Positions 8,550-17,542 of a stretch of 64,000 nt of DNA are shown here, piece by piece. This DNA is from Alphaproteobacteria bacterium (GTDB lineage Bacteria; Pseudomonadota; Alphaproteobacteria; Micropepsales; Micropepsaceae). The notes beneath the pieces were generated by a model. The model made no database searches. It saw only the letters and a program-made list of their open reading frames with translations, and was not told where the DNA came from. The stretch lies in assembly GCA_028871795.1 (NCBI GenBank), contig JAGWMG010000005.1, positions 62,001 through 126,000 on the forward strand, given 5' to 3'. Each line of letters opens with the position of its first letter. Position 1 is the first letter of the stretch. The position numbers and the translations under genes are program-made.

Positions 8550-9233
8550 ATGCGTATCCTGCTGGTCGAAGACGATGGGGATTTGCAGAGACTGCTGAAA
8601 AAGGCGCTTGCCGACGCCGGCTACGTCGTCGATGCCGCCGCCGACGGCGAGGAAGGCCATTTCCTCGGCGACACCGAGCCCTACGACGCGGTGATCCTCG
8701 ATCTCGGCCTGCCCAAGATGGACGGCGTGCGCGTGCTGCAGCAATGGCGCAAGGCCGGGCGCATGATGCCGGTGCTGATCCTGACCGCGCGCGACCGCTG
8801 GAGCGACAAGGTGGCCGGCTTCGACGCCGGCGCCGACGATTATCTGGCCAAGCCGTTCTACACCGAGGAGCTGCTGGCGCGGGTGCGCGCGCTGTTGCGC
8901 CGCGCGGCGGGCTTGGCCACCTCCGAGATCGAGATCGGGCCGCTGCACATCGACACCCGCGCCAGCCGCGTCACGCTGGACGGCAATCCGGTGAAGCTGA
9001 CCAGCCTGGAATACCGGCTTTTGGCCTATCTCGCCCACCACAAGGGCCGCGTGGTGTCGCGCACCGAGCTGGTGGAGCATCTTTACGATCAGGATTTCGA
9101 CCGCGACTCGAATACAATCGAAGTCTTCGTCGGCCGGCTGCGCAAGAAGCTGGAGGCCGATCTCATCCAAACGGTGCGTGGCCTTGGCTATTGCCTCGAC
9201 GATCCGGCGTCTCCTCGCAAAGACAGCGCATAA
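8550..9233 (+). CDS. OmpR/PhoP-family response regulator
   Basis: 227 aa. Receiver domain (MRILLVEDD at the N-terminus, phospho-acceptor Asp51 in VILDLGLPK, Lys in DDYLAKPF) followed by a winged-helix OmpR-type DNA-binding domain ending in SNTIEVFVGRLRKKLEADLI. Start ATG 8550 is chosen because MRILLVEDD is the canonical N-terminus and GAGAAAG lies just upstream; the frame is open further 5' but that overlaps the previous gene. It overlaps the histidine kinase gene by 56 nt, so the two form a coupled pair. Closest in style to PhoP/QseB regulators; target genes are not evident here. Confidence 0.93.
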   Translation: MRILLVEDDGDLQRLLKKALADAGYVVDAAADGEEGHFLGDTEPYDAVILDLGLPKMDGVRVLQQWRKAGRMMPVLILTARDRWSDKVAGFDAGADDYLAKPFYTEELLARVRALLRRAAGLATSEIEIGPLHIDTRASRVTLDGNPVKLTSLEYRLLAYLAHHKGRVVSRTELVEHLYDQDFDRDSNTIEVFVGRLRKKLEADLIQTVRGLGYCLDDPASPRKDSA

Positions 9234-10593
9234 GTTCGATTCGCTCGCCGCGCGCCTGATCCTGGCCGCCGCGGTGTGGGCGATGATCGTGCTGGCGGCC
9301 GGCGGCTATCTGTTGTCCGGCGCCTTCCGCTCGGCGGTGAGCGACAATTTCGACACCGCGCTGCAGGTCGATTTCGACGGCATGATCGCCGCCGCCGAAC
9401 CCGACGCCAACGGCGGCGTCACCCTGCAGGAGCATTTTCTCAACCGCCGTTTCAACCGCGCCTATTCCGGCCTGTACTGGCAGATCGTGCCCGGGCAGGC
9501 TGGCGCCCCGGCGCAGACCTCCCATTCGCTGCTCGACAAGACCATCCGTATCCGCGATACCGCCAGCATCGGCGGCTTTGTCTGGGGCTATGCCGGCGGC
9601 CCCGAGAAGCAGCGCCTGCGCGTCCTGGCGCGGCGCGTCTTTTTCCCCGTCTCCGCCACGGCGAAGCCCAACGACTTCCGCGCCTACACCTTCCTGGTGG
9701 CGGGCGATCTTTCCTCCGTCGAAAACGAGATCGATGAATTCAACGAGACGCTGATCCAGTCGTTCGTGGCGCTGCTCTTGGGGCTGATCGTGGCGGTTTT
9801 CATCCAGGTGCGCGTCGGGCTGCAGCCGCTGAGGCGCGTGCGCGAGGCGCTGGCGCGCATCAGGAGCGGCGCGGCGCGCCGGCTGGAGGGAAAATTCCCC
9901 GCCGAGATCGCGCCGCTGGTCACCGAGCTGAACAGCCTGATCGAGCATTCCGCCGAAGTGGTGGGCCGTGCGCGCACCCACGTCTCCAACCTGGCGCATT
10001 TCCTCAAGACGCCGCTGACGGTGCTGGCCAGCGAGGCGGAAGCCGCCCCCGGCCCTCTGGCCGAGGCGGTGCGCCGCCAGGTCGACGTCATGCGCCGCCA
10101 GGTGGATCACTATCTGGTGCGCGCGCGCACCGCGGGCGCCCTCGACGTGCTGGGCAACCGCACGCCCGTGGCGCCGGTGCTGGAGGACCTCGGCCGCGTT
10201 CTCGAACGCATCCACGAAATTCGCGGCGTCGAGATCGTGGTCGATTGCCCGCCGCCGCTGGCCTTCCGCGGCGACCGCCAGGACCTGGAGGAGATGGCGG
10301 GCAATCTGATGGACAATGCCTGCAAATGGGCGCGCGCGCGAGTGGTGGTGACGGCGCGGCGCGACGGCGTCCGCCTGAGGCTGAGCGTGGAGGACGACGG
10401 CCCCGGGCTGGCGCCGTCGGACCGCGACCGGGTGCAGGAGCGCGGCGAGAAGCTGGACGAAAACGTACCGGGCTCCGGGCTGGGACTGTCGATCGTGCGC
10501 GATATTTCCAGGCTTTACGGCGGCGGACTGGAACTCAAGGAAAGCGCGCTCGGCGGCTTGTGCGCCGTCGTCGACCTGCCGGCGAACCGATGA
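9178..10593 (+). CDS. PhoQ-like sensor histidine kinase
   Basis: 471 aa from a GTG start. TM1 (LAARLILAAAVWAMIVLAAGG), a periplasmic domain of ~150 residues, TM2 (SFVALLLGLIVAVFIQVRVG), HAMP, then a DHp helix with His274 in NLAHFLKTPLTVL; the H-box with FLKTP is the PhoQ-type variant. The ATP-binding domain has NLMDNACKWA, VEDDGPGLAP and GSGLGLSIV. It senses an unknown periplasmic signal and phosphorylates the regulator encoded directly upstream. The small exported PepSY-like protein before it may contribute to sensing (inference). Confidence 0.92.
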   Translation: MALAIASTIRRLLAKTAHKFDSLAARLILAAAVWAMIVLAAGGYLLSGAFRSAVSDNFDTALQVDFDGMIAAAEPDANGGVTLQEHFLNRRFNRAYSGLYWQIVPGQAGAPAQTSHSLLDKTIRIRDTASIGGFVWGYAGGPEKQRLRVLARRVFFPVSATAKPNDFRAYTFLVAGDLSSVENEIDEFNETLIQSFVALLLGLIVAVFIQVRVGLQPLRRVREALARIRSGAARRLEGKFPAEIAPLVTELNSLIEHSAEVVGRARTHVSNLAHFLKTPLTVLASEAEAAPGPLAEAVRRQVDVMRRQVDHYLVRARTAGALDVLGNRTPVAPVLEDLGRVLERIHEIRGVEIVVDCPPPLAFRGDRQDLEEMAGNLMDNACKWARARVVVTARRDGVRLRLSVEDDGPGLAPSDRDRVQERGEKLDENVPGSGLGLSIVRDISRLYGGGLELKESALGGLCAVVDLPANR

Positions 10594-10734
10594 AGACGCG
10601 ATGCGGCATGGGCGCGAACGGCGGACGATAGCGGACCCAACCTCTTGGTCCCGGATGCGCCAATGTGGGTCATTCCGCCGGCGGCAACCAGCGTACTACT
10701 ATTAAGAGCCAAGAGATGGCTAGGGAGGAATATC

Positions 10735-11448
10735 GTGAGCGATACAGCAGACATCAATCGGCAGCGCAAGAGAGCGGGCCGCTGGGCCGGCTTCTTCTAT
10801 CTCGCCTATATAGCGACGTTCGTCTTCGCATCCTATGTGCAGGAAAAGCCCGTGGTATGGGACGACGCGGCGGCGACAGCGCACAACATCGCGTCCGCCG
10901 AGTTCCTGTTCCGCGTTGGCTTTATGACCGAGTTGCTTGCTGCGGCACTGTTCCTTTTGGCTGCGTGGAGCCTGTATGTACTCTTGAGCCCGGTCGGCAA
11001 GAACGCGGCGCTTCTATTCTTGATATTGAACGCCATTGGCGTTGCGGAGCAGTCACAGAACACGCTCATACAATTTGGGGTGCTGCAGCTCGTTCATGGA
11101 GCTGCGTACCTGAAAGCCTTCTCCGCGCCGCAATTACAGGCGCTTGCAATGCGGTCCCTCGATCTCAAGGGCGCCGGATTTACCGTGTTCAATATCGCGT
11201 TTGCGTTGTGGCTGTTTCCCCTGGCTTGGCTGGTGATCAAATCGCGTTTCATTCCGAAAATTCTCGGCGTGCTGTTGCTGCTCGACGGTGTCTGCCTGCT
11301 CGTCTGGATCGTGCAGATGGGCTTGTTTCCCGGCTACGAGAAATTTATCCATCCCCTGTTCCCGGTCATGTTGATTGCGGAATCCTCGTTCGCGCTTTGG
11401 CTTTTCATCGTCGGAGCAAGGGCGCAAAAAGTAGTTGCCGGAAAGTGA
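10735..11448 (+). CDS. DUF4386-family membrane protein
   Basis: 237 aa. GTG start at 10735 with AGGGAGGA 6 nt upstream; an upstream extension in the frame has no good ribosome site. About six membrane helices, e.g. WAGFFYLAYIATFVFASYV, ELLAAALFLLAAWSLYVLL, FTVFNIAFALWLFPLAWLVI and VMLIAESSFALWLFIVGA. The pattern (RKRAGRWAGFFYL at the start, FIPKILGVLLLLDGVCLL later) fits DUF4386, integral membrane proteins without assigned function. Stand-alone gene with flanking non-coding DNA; base composition slightly less GC-rich than neighbours. Confidence 0.75.
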   Translation: MSDTADINRQRKRAGRWAGFFYLAYIATFVFASYVQEKPVVWDDAAATAHNIASAEFLFRVGFMTELLAAALFLLAAWSLYVLLSPVGKNAALLFLILNAIGVAEQSQNTLIQFGVLQLVHGAAYLKAFSAPQLQALAMRSLDLKGAGFTVFNIAFALWLFPLAWLVIKSRFIPKILGVLLLLDGVCLLVWIVQMGLFPGYEKFIHPLFPVMLIAESSFALWLFIVGARAQKVVAGK

Positions 11449-11612
11449 GGCAAGCCTCGGAGCGTTTTGGCCCTACCCGTACCCCCGGCGGGAAGCCGCC
11501 GCCCCCCAATCGCCTGATTTCCCGGCCTAATGGAAGGCCCGGCGGGGTACCGGCAATTCCCCGTTAAGAATAAGTCGCTATTCTCGCCGGCAGGCAGGAG
11601 TGCGACCGTTCC

Positions 11613-13004
11613 ATGATTTCGCCCGACAAGACCGGATTGCTGAAATCGTTTCTCGGCAGCTTGCCCGAGACCGTCGCCGCGCGCCTGGCCAAGGCCGTGG
11701 AAATCGACCGGCTGATGGAATCCAATTCGCTGCCCCACGAACTGATCCTGGAAGGCTTGCGCCCGGTGCTGCGCGGCGCCGACCGCCACGAGCGCACGCC
11801 GACGCCGCTCAGGCTGTTCTGCCGGCCGTTCGAGGATCTTCTGTTCAACGGCGCGCGCAAGGAAAAGCAGAAGGGCCGCATCGCGCGCTCCAGCGTGGCT
11901 GCGGTATGGCAATGGCTTTCGCAGAGCGTCGCGCCGGCGGAGACCAAAGCCTATCGCGACCAGATCAAGGATCTGGTGCTCGCCTACAAGCTGGAAGAGG
12001 CCTTCGAGTGCGCCGGCGCCTTCTGGCCGGTGGCGGGCGAGGGGCTGCGCGCGGCCTTGGCGCGCGAGCCGAAGGCGGCGCGCGCGGCGTTGGGCGGCGA
12101 TCTCGTCGTCGGCGACGCCGAGGACATCTCGCTGCTGTTGTGCGCCGGTTCGGCGATGGTCGAGATCCAGCAATTGCTGCCCAGACCGGCGCCGCTCTTG
12201 ACCGACGAACTGCTGTGGAGCCTGCGGCGCATCTACGACCGCGTCGCCGAGAGCAAGGTCGATGCCGCGCCCTACGTGCCGGTGATGGCGATGGCGCGCC
12301 TGGCCAAGCCGTGGGAGGCTTTGAAGCTCGCGCTCCTCATCACCCACCAGACCCAGGACACGCTGATCTCTTCGACCGACATGGGGCTGGTCGGCGACAT
12401 CCTGTTCTGCCGGCTGGAAGACAGCCGCATGGCGATCCATGCCGCCCGTCATCCCGATTTCGACGTCGCCGCGCTGCTGGAGAATCTGCGCTGCTTCACC
12501 GAAATCTCCACCGCCATCGTCAAGGAAGTCGAAATCCTGCGTCGCGGCAAATGGGGCCAGCGCCTGCTCAAGGACCGCGCCGCGGTGGGCGCCGTCATGG
12601 ACGGCTTCATGGAGCGCGCGCCGAAGGAAATCGCCGCCGCCCTGCCGACGCAGAAGTCCGGTTTCACCGGCGCCTCGCGGGTGCCCGATTTCTCCCGGCC
12701 GGCGAATCCCGAGCGGGTCGAGCGGGCGCTGCGCTACGCGAAGCTGGTGGTGGACTGCAAGCCGCTCGCCGCGCCCGGTTCGTTCGGCGCCAAGCTTCAG
12801 GACGCGCTCGACGAGTCGACGCAGGTATTGCGCAGCTACAACGAAGACGTCATCAAGGAATTGCGCACGGCCGAAAGCGGGCGCCGCGAAATCGTCGAGT
12901 GCCAGTTCCAGCTCGCCGTCGAACTCACCGCGATGTTGTTCAGCGCCGAGGAAGCCGACTTCCTGCGCCGCCGCGGCCGCGCCGCGCTGGCTCCGGCGGC
13001 GTAA
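11613..13004 (+). CDS. Conserved-type hypothetical protein, soluble, mainly helical
   Basis: 463 aa. No signal peptide or membrane helix; rich in Ala, Leu, Glu and Arg and probably alpha-helical throughout. Starts LLKSFLGSLPETVAARLAKA; mid part has FCRPFEDLLFNGARKEKQKG, and the C-terminus has CQFQLAVELTAMLFSAEEAD. The family is not recognised here and no catalytic motif is visible. Codon use (third-position GC bias) and length argue strongly that it is a real gene. It is single, with 164 nt before it and 243 nt after it. Confidence 0.75.
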   Translation: MISPDKTGLLKSFLGSLPETVAARLAKAVEIDRLMESNSLPHELILEGLRPVLRGADRHERTPTPLRLFCRPFEDLLFNGARKEKQKGRIARSSVAAVWQWLSQSVAPAETKAYRDQIKDLVLAYKLEEAFECAGAFWPVAGEGLRAALAREPKAARAALGGDLVVGDAEDISLLLCAGSAMVEIQQLLPRPAPLLTDELLWSLRRIYDRVAESKVDAAPYVPVMAMARLAKPWEALKLALLITHQTQDTLISSTDMGLVGDILFCRLEDSRMAIHAARHPDFDVAALLENLRCFTEISTAIVKEVEILRRGKWGQRLLKDRAAVGAVMDGFMERAPKEIAAALPTQKSGFTGASRVPDFSRPANPERVERALRYAKLVVDCKPLAAPGSFGAKLQDALDESTQVLRSYNEDVIKELRTAESGRREIVECQFQLAVELTAMLFSAEEADFLRRRGRAALAPAA

Positions 13005-13052
13005 CGCGACAACAGCTCGATCCGACGGCGAATCCGCCAAGGTCACGAATTT

Positions 13053-13091
13053 ATCACAGCGTTCGCAACCTGCGGCGCCTCATGCTGTGAT
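13053..13091. repeat. Inverted repeat in the intergenic region before the porin-like gene
   Basis: ATCACAGC (13053-13060) and GCTGTGAT (13084-13091) form 8-bp arms around a 23-nt GC-rich loop. There is no T-run, so an operator or mRNA hairpin is as likely as a terminator. The rest of 13092-13247 is unusually AT-rich for this genome and presumably carries the promoter of the gene at 13248. Confidence 0.4.
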
Positions 13092-13247
13092 CGATCCGCA
13101 CAAAGAGTTTGTACGAATTTTTTGACTTTTGTTTTCGTAGCGTCACGTGTGATGTTGCCGATGAACAATAATAAGGGAATATTCGGATTACCCCATTTTG
13201 CTTCTCGTTTTCGCTGTGGGACAATTATCTCCCGTTCTTCATAGGGG

Positions 13248-14033
13248 ATGGCATTGAAACGAATCGTCTTTGGAATTGCCTCGCTCGCCTCGCTCGCCAC
13301 GCTCGCGCCGTGTGCATCGGCGCAGAGTTTCCTGCACTGGCCGGACAAGATCGGATGGCAGGTGGGAACCGGCGTCGATTATTCCGCCGGCCGCTACGCC
13401 GCCACGTCGGACACGACGGTTTTCAGCGTGCCGCTGGATGCGAAGATTCAGCTCGACCGCCTGCGCCTGGAGCTCACGATTCCCTATCTCGATGTCAAAG
13501 GTCCGGGCACACTGGCGGACGGTGCCGTCATCGGCGGAAGCGGTCCGGTCACGACGCGCACCGGCGTCGGCGACCTCAATGTCAGCGCCGCGTGGCTGGT
13601 GAACGCCGATGGAGACGTGCCGGCGATCGAGCTCGAAGGCATCGTGAAGGCGCCGACCGCGGCGAGCGGTCTGGGCACGGGTAAGTTCGACTACAGCGCC
13701 CAGGCCAACATCTATCATGCGTTCACGCCGCGCTTCACGCTGTTCGGTTCGGCCGGCTATCAGTGGCTCAACGATTTCTCGACGTTCCATCTCGAGAGCG
13801 GCTTCGCGGCTTCGGCGGGCATGAACTTCAAGGCGAGCGACAGCACGAGCGTCGGTTTCAGCGCCAATTACCGCCAGAAATATTTCGACGGACTGGGAGA
13901 CGTGATGACGCTGTCGCCGTACGTCATGTGGAACTTCGCCCAGCACTGGCGCCTGACAGGTTACGGAACCATCGGATCGGGAAACGCAAGCCCTCGGTAC
14001 GGCCTTGGCATGAGGTTGATCTTTTTTCAGTAG
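13248..14033 (+). CDS. Outer-membrane beta-barrel/transporter-like protein
   Basis: 261 aa. Signal peptide (KRIVFGIASLASLATLAPCASA, cleavage before QSF). The mature chain is an alternating beta-strand pattern with Gly/aromatic ends (FDYSAQANIYHAFTPRFTLFG, SAGYQWLNDFSTF, WRLTGYGTIGSGNASP) and a C-terminal aromatic (LIFFQ), typical of small barrels such as the 'phenol MetA' type family. Role and substrate cannot be read from context. An AT-rich 240-bp upstream region probably holds its promoter. Confidence 0.75.
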   Translation: MALKRIVFGIASLASLATLAPCASAQSFLHWPDKIGWQVGTGVDYSAGRYAATSDTTVFSVPLDAKIQLDRLRLELTIPYLDVKGPGTLADGAVIGGSGPVTTRTGVGDLNVSAAWLVNADGDVPAIELEGIVKAPTAASGLGTGKFDYSAQANIYHAFTPRFTLFGSAGYQWLNDFSTFHLESGFAASAGMNFKASDSTSVGFSANYRQKYFDGLGDVMTLSPYVMWNFAQHWRLTGYGTIGSGNASPRYGLGMRLIFFQ

Positions 14034-14472
14034 TTCAACCATCAAGGCGTGCGAATAATCCGAGCAACGGCCAGCCCTCGGACGGCAGCACGACAAGCGG
14101 TGACGTGCAGGCGAGTACGGCCACATCGGCTGAAGTCCAAGCCGCGAACGAACTCGGCAAGTTGAATGCCGCACACGCGTCTGCGACGGCCCTGCAGCAC
14201 GCATCGTCGAGATTCATCGTCGGCGCCATCTCCAAATACAAGGCTACGATGACCACAGCCGAAGCCGCGGTGACCAAATTCACGGCCGCGGTGAGCGCGG
14301 ACCAGACCGCGGTGAGCAATCTGCAAAGCTCGTCTACGGCCACCGCCGCGCAAATTGCAGCGGCCCAGGCACAAATAACCCCGCCCGGGCCGCTTTGGCC
14401 TCGGTCAGCAACAAGCCGTTGACGGCTACCGTAATCGCGAAAGTCGATAGTTTGCTCGGACTCGATTGGTAA
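14033..14472 (+). pseudogene. Frameshifted remnant of an Ala/Thr/Ser-rich helical protein
   Basis: Frame 2 is coding-like from about 14033 to 14377 (AANELGKLNAAHASATALQH, FTAAVSADQTAVSNLQSSST). The protein-like sequence then continues in frame 1 as NPARAALASVSNKPLTATVI through a segment ending LLGLDW and a TAA at 14472. A one-base slip near the C-run at 14379-14383 joins them. No convincing start codon or ribosome site exists; the 5' part abuts the stop of the porin-like gene. It looks like the 3' part of a coiled-coil-like protein lost by truncation and frameshift. A sequencing error in the C-run cannot be excluded. Confidence 0.45.
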
Positions 14473-14507
14473 GCTCGCGAAGACGCAGTTTTCACGGGCG
14501 GAAAATT

Positions 14508-14556
14508 CTTCGGGGGAGGCGGTGCCTCCCCCGAAGTCGTTTGCGTGTTCGCAAAC
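14508..14556. terminator. Two tandem hairpins between converging units
   Basis: The first hairpin has a perfect 13-bp stem (14508-14520 with 14524-14536) and a 3-nt loop GGT. The second has a 7-bp stem GTTTGCG/CGCAAAC (14539-14545, 14550-14556). They lie between the frameshifted remnant on the plus strand and the end of the minus-strand gene at 14597. On the minus strand the larger hairpin is followed by AATTTTCC. Probably a bidirectional terminator. Confidence 0.6.
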
Positions 14557-14596
14557 CGCCGCGGCAGCGCCGCGCCGGCTCCGGCGGCGTAAGCCG

Positions 14597-15439
14597 CTAA
14601 TTCCTGCCGGGCAGTGGAGGTATCGGCCTTTGCAGACAGTGGACGGTGAAGTTGGCGTTGGCGCCGGTCACATTAGCGCCGCCGTGCGTCAGCCATACGT
14701 GCAACCTCTGCCAGCCGCTGTAGCTCGGCAGCGCCGCGCCGCCCAGCGTCCAGGTGGTGCTGACCGGATGGGTGAACGGTCCGCTGCCGTGGACCGTGAA
14801 ATACGAGATCGGGGCGATGGCGCCGTCGCTGCGCTGGAATTGATAGCCCACCTGATCGACATAAGGCGGGGGTGAATTGAACGTGCCGTTGACGACGATC
14901 GTGCCATTGAAGGTGATGACGGCCGGGCACACCCCGGTGTAGCTTGTCGGCGTCGCCGAAAGCGTCGTCGTCAAGGATGGCGCCGGTGCCGGTGCCGGTG
15001 CCGCGCCGCCGCTGCAGTTGACGGTGAAGTGCGCCTGCGGGCTGAAGGCATAGGCAAAGCCGCCATGCGTCGGCCAAACCTTCACTTGCTCCCAGCCGCT
15101 GTAGTGCGGCAGCGCCGCGCCGCCCAGCGTCCAGGTGGTGCTGACCGGATGGGTGAACGGTCCGCTGCCGTGGACCGTGAAATACGAGATCGGGGCGATG
15201 GCGCCGTCGCTGCGCTGGAATTGATAGCCGAATTGATCGGGATAATTCGCCGCCGAGTCGAAGGTGCCGTTGACGGTGATCGTTCCATTGAAGGTTATGA
15301 CGCCGGGGCAGTTGCCGTTGAACACGGTCGGCGCCGCCGTCAGGCTCGAAGTCACGCCCGTGATCGTCGTTGCCGACGCACTCGCCGAGAACGCCGCCGT
15401 GGCAGCGATCGCGAACGCGGAAAACAAAAGACGTTTCAT
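14597..15439 (-). CDS. Exported protein with two near-identical ~120-residue repeats
   Basis: 280 aa. Signal peptide (KRLLFSAFAIAATAAFSASASA). Two tandem domains follow, each beginning with a Ser/Thr-rich strand and a single Cys (NCPGVITFNGTITVNGTF / VCPAVITFNGTIVVNGTF), then a shared block starting GYQFQRSDGAIAPISYFTVH and ending near a second Cys (FTVNCSG / FTVHCLQ). The domains are separated by an Ala-Pro linker (APAPAPAPS). Each domain probably has an immunoglobulin-like beta fold with one disulphide; this is inference. The start at 15439 is preferred over upstream in-frame codons because it gives the signal peptide. Function unknown; envelope or secreted. Confidence 0.8.
   Translation of the reverse strand: MKRLLFSAFAIAATAAFSASASATTITGVTSSLTAAPTVFNGNCPGVITFNGTITVNGTFDSAANYPDQFGYQFQRSDGAIAPISYFTVHGSGPFTHPVSTTWTLGGAALPHYSGWEQVKVWPTHGGFAYAFSPQAHFTVNCSGGAAPAPAPAPSLTTTLSATPTSYTGVCPAVITFNGTIVVNGTFNSPPPYVDQVGYQFQRSDGAIAPISYFTVHGSGPFTHPVSTTWTLGGAALPSYSGWQRLHVWLTHGGANVTGANANFTVHCLQRPIPPLPGRN
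14711..14848. repeat. Copy 1 of a 138-bp intragenic duplication
   Basis: Differs from 15092-15229 at only two adjacent bases, offset 381 bp. The identity includes third codon positions, so it reflects a recent duplication or gene conversion inside the exported repeat protein, not only protein-level conservation. Confidence 0.9.
15092..15229. repeat. Copy 2 of the 138-bp intragenic duplication
   Basis: Partner of 14711-14848, same orientation. The flanks outside the block diverge (for example the codons after TTGATAGCC), showing that conversion or selection covers the central block only. Confidence 0.9.
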
Positions 15440-15673
15440 AGTCGTAATCCCCAATTTGGACCAACATGGGCGGGACCGCCGCCCGCGGCCGGGGGGACAT
15501 TGGCATAAATCGGCCATCGTGAGGAGAGCAGGCCGCGCGGCGGCGTGCTTCCCCGGATCGAACACTCGTGACGACACCGATTCCCCTGCGCGGTCCGATC
15601 GTGCTATGCTTTCTTTAAGGACGATTGCGGCGCGGTGGGGGCAAGACTATACCGGGCAACGCCGGAGGTTTGC

Positions 15674-17113
15674 ATGACGCCCCAGGCTGCGTTCGAGTAT
15701 CTGAACAGGATTGCAGGCATCGCGCCCTTGGGCGCGCCGGCCTTCGAGGGGGTGGAGGCGGTGGTACCGACCCCGCTGCGCGTGGCTACCGCTGCGGCAG
15801 CCTCTCTGGGGCTGGGGGCTTGCGTGGCCGGCGAGATTTGGCGCTTTCGCGGCGGTGAAAGGCAGTCGGTGGCCGTCGATCTGAAGGCCGCCGCCGCGTC
15901 GCTGGTGTCGTATTCGCTGCTGCGCCGGGGCGGACTGCCCCGCGCCGATGAAGCTGTCCCCACCACCGGTTTCTATCAATGCGCCGACGGCCGCTGGATT
16001 CATCTGCATGGCGGCTTTCCGCACCTGGCGATGCGCCTGCTCGATCTCTTGAACGCGCAGAACGAGCCGCACGCGATCCTGGAGAGCGTCTCGAAGTGGA
16101 GCAGCCTGGCGCTGGAAGACGCCATCGCTTTCATGCGGCTTTGCGGCGCCGTGGTGCGCACGGAAGAGGAATGGCGCACCAGCGTGCAAGGCCGGCTCGT
16201 CGGCCCGCCCATCGTGCTGAAGAAGATCGGCGAGGCGCCGCCGCTGCGCTTGTGCGACAGCGACATGCCGCTCGACGGCGTGCGCGTGCTCGATCTGACG
16301 CGGGTGCTGGCGGGCCCGGCTTGTTCGCGGGTGCTGGCCTCACATGGCGCCGACGTGCTCGCGATCCGCGCCGAGCGCCTGCCGACGTTGGACCTCTTCG
16401 ATCTCGATACCGGCGCGGGCAAGCGGCTGGCCTATCTCGATCTGGCCAGGCCCGGCGATGCCGAGACGCTGCGCCGGCTGGTGCGCGGCGCCCATGTCTT
16501 CGTCGATTCCTACCGGCCTGGGGCGTTGTCCAGACTCGGCTTTTCGCCGGCGGCACTGGCCCATGTGGCGCCCGGCATCACCTATGTCGCGGTGTCCACC
16601 TACGGCCTGGAAGGTCCGTGGGCGGAGCGGCGCGGCTGGGAACAGTTGGCGCAGGCGGCGACGGGGATTGCCGTCGAGCAAGGGGCCTTCATGGCGGCGC
16701 GGCGCAAGAGCCGGCGCGAGAGCCTGCCGGAGTTGATCCCGGCGGCGGTGCTGGATTACACGACGGGCTATCTGGGCGCGGTCGGCGCCATGGCGGCGCT
16801 GCTCAAGCGCATCCGCGGCGGCGGCAGCTGGCTGGTGCAGGTGTCGCTGGCGGCGACGGCGGCGTGGCTGCAGTCGCTGGGCAAGATCGAGGCGGCGTCG
16901 GTTCCCGAACGCTGGGAGCCGCGCGACGGACTCGACGGGTATCTCGGATCGTGCGACACGAGGGCGGGCCGGCTCGAGTTCCTCGGGCCGGTCGTCCGGA
17001 TGTCGAAGACGCCGCCGCTGACGGCGCCGCCGCCGGAAAATGCGGATGCGCCGCGCTGGGCATCCGCGTATGAGGGTGCCGATGCCGCCGAAGTCCAATC
17101 CGCTCAAGCTTAA
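15674..17113 (+). CDS. Class III (CaiB/BaiF-type) CoA-transferase family protein
   Basis: 479 aa. The family pattern begins at about residue 205 with LDGVRVLDLTRVLAGPACSR and continues with LASHGADVLAIRAERLPTLD, VRGAHVFVDSYRPGALSRLG, ITYVAVSTYGLEGPWAERRG and LDYTTGYLGAVGAMAALLKR. The catalytic Asp region normally read in 'GNRxKRSVALDL' is weakly preserved here (GKRLAYLDLA), so activity on CoA esters is likely but substrate unknown. The N-terminal half is a second, weaker copy of the fold, as in fused members. GGAGG at 15664-15668 fixes ATG 15674. The gene overlaps the start of the following small gene. Confidence 0.85.
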   Translation: MTPQAAFEYLNRIAGIAPLGAPAFEGVEAVVPTPLRVATAAAASLGLGACVAGEIWRFRGGERQSVAVDLKAAAASLVSYSLLRRGGLPRADEAVPTTGFYQCADGRWIHLHGGFPHLAMRLLDLLNAQNEPHAILESVSKWSSLALEDAIAFMRLCGAVVRTEEEWRTSVQGRLVGPPIVLKKIGEAPPLRLCDSDMPLDGVRVLDLTRVLAGPACSRVLASHGADVLAIRAERLPTLDLFDLDTGAGKRLAYLDLARPGDAETLRRLVRGAHVFVDSYRPGALSRLGFSPAALAHVAPGITYVAVSTYGLEGPWAERRGWEQLAQAATGIAVEQGAFMAARRKSRRESLPELIPAAVLDYTTGYLGAVGAMAALLKRIRGGGSWLVQVSLAATAAWLQSLGKIEAASVPERWEPRDGLDGYLGSCDTRAGRLEFLGPVVRMSKTPPLTAPPPENADAPRWASAYEGADAAEVQSAQA

Positions 17114-17423
17114 TGCGCTGCAATTGCGCACGCTGTCCCTGCTGCAGGGGCTGGCGGGCCTTCCCGATGCCGCCGTGCGCGACGCCAACGGCGAGATCAC
17201 GATCACCCGCTTCCCGCAGGCGCACGGCGATCACTTCCATCTCGGCAATGCCATGGTCGCCGCCAAGGATGCGACCGGGCTTTACAACGAGGCGGTGTGG
17301 AACGCGCTCGCCCGCAAGGGCTTGGCACGCGCCGACTGGCCGCACCGCATCACGCTGACGGCGGCGGGGCTGGGCTACGAAACCGGCAGCGCGGGAGAGA
17401 TCTTCCGCAAACCGGCGCATTAG
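17082..17423 (+). CDS. Small conserved-type hypothetical protein
   Basis: 113 aa from ATG 17082 (MPPKSNPLKLNALQLRTL); ATGs at 17040 and 17070 are in the same frame but lie deeper inside the CoA-transferase gene. The start overlaps that gene by 32 nt. Sequence features: NALQLRTLSLLQGLA (helix), FPQAHGDHFHLGNAMVAAKD with three His, and LYNEAVWNALARKGLARADW, which looks like a winged-helix-like region. No membrane segment. Not recognised as a named family; a small regulatory or accessory protein co-expressed with the CoA-transferase is possible. Confidence 0.7.
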   Translation: MPPKSNPLKLNALQLRTLSLLQGLAGLPDAAVRDANGEITITRFPQAHGDHFHLGNAMVAAKDATGLYNEAVWNALARKGLARADWPHRITLTAAGLGYETGSAGEIFRKPAH

Positions 17424-17542
17424 AACGGCGCCGCTCCGACGGAATCGCGTTTGCGCCCCGTTCAAGCTTGCGGGAAGGCCGACTGGCGCTCCATCTGGCG
17501 GCCGTTCCCGGGCGCGGTTTTCTCCCTTTGTTCGCGCAGTGA

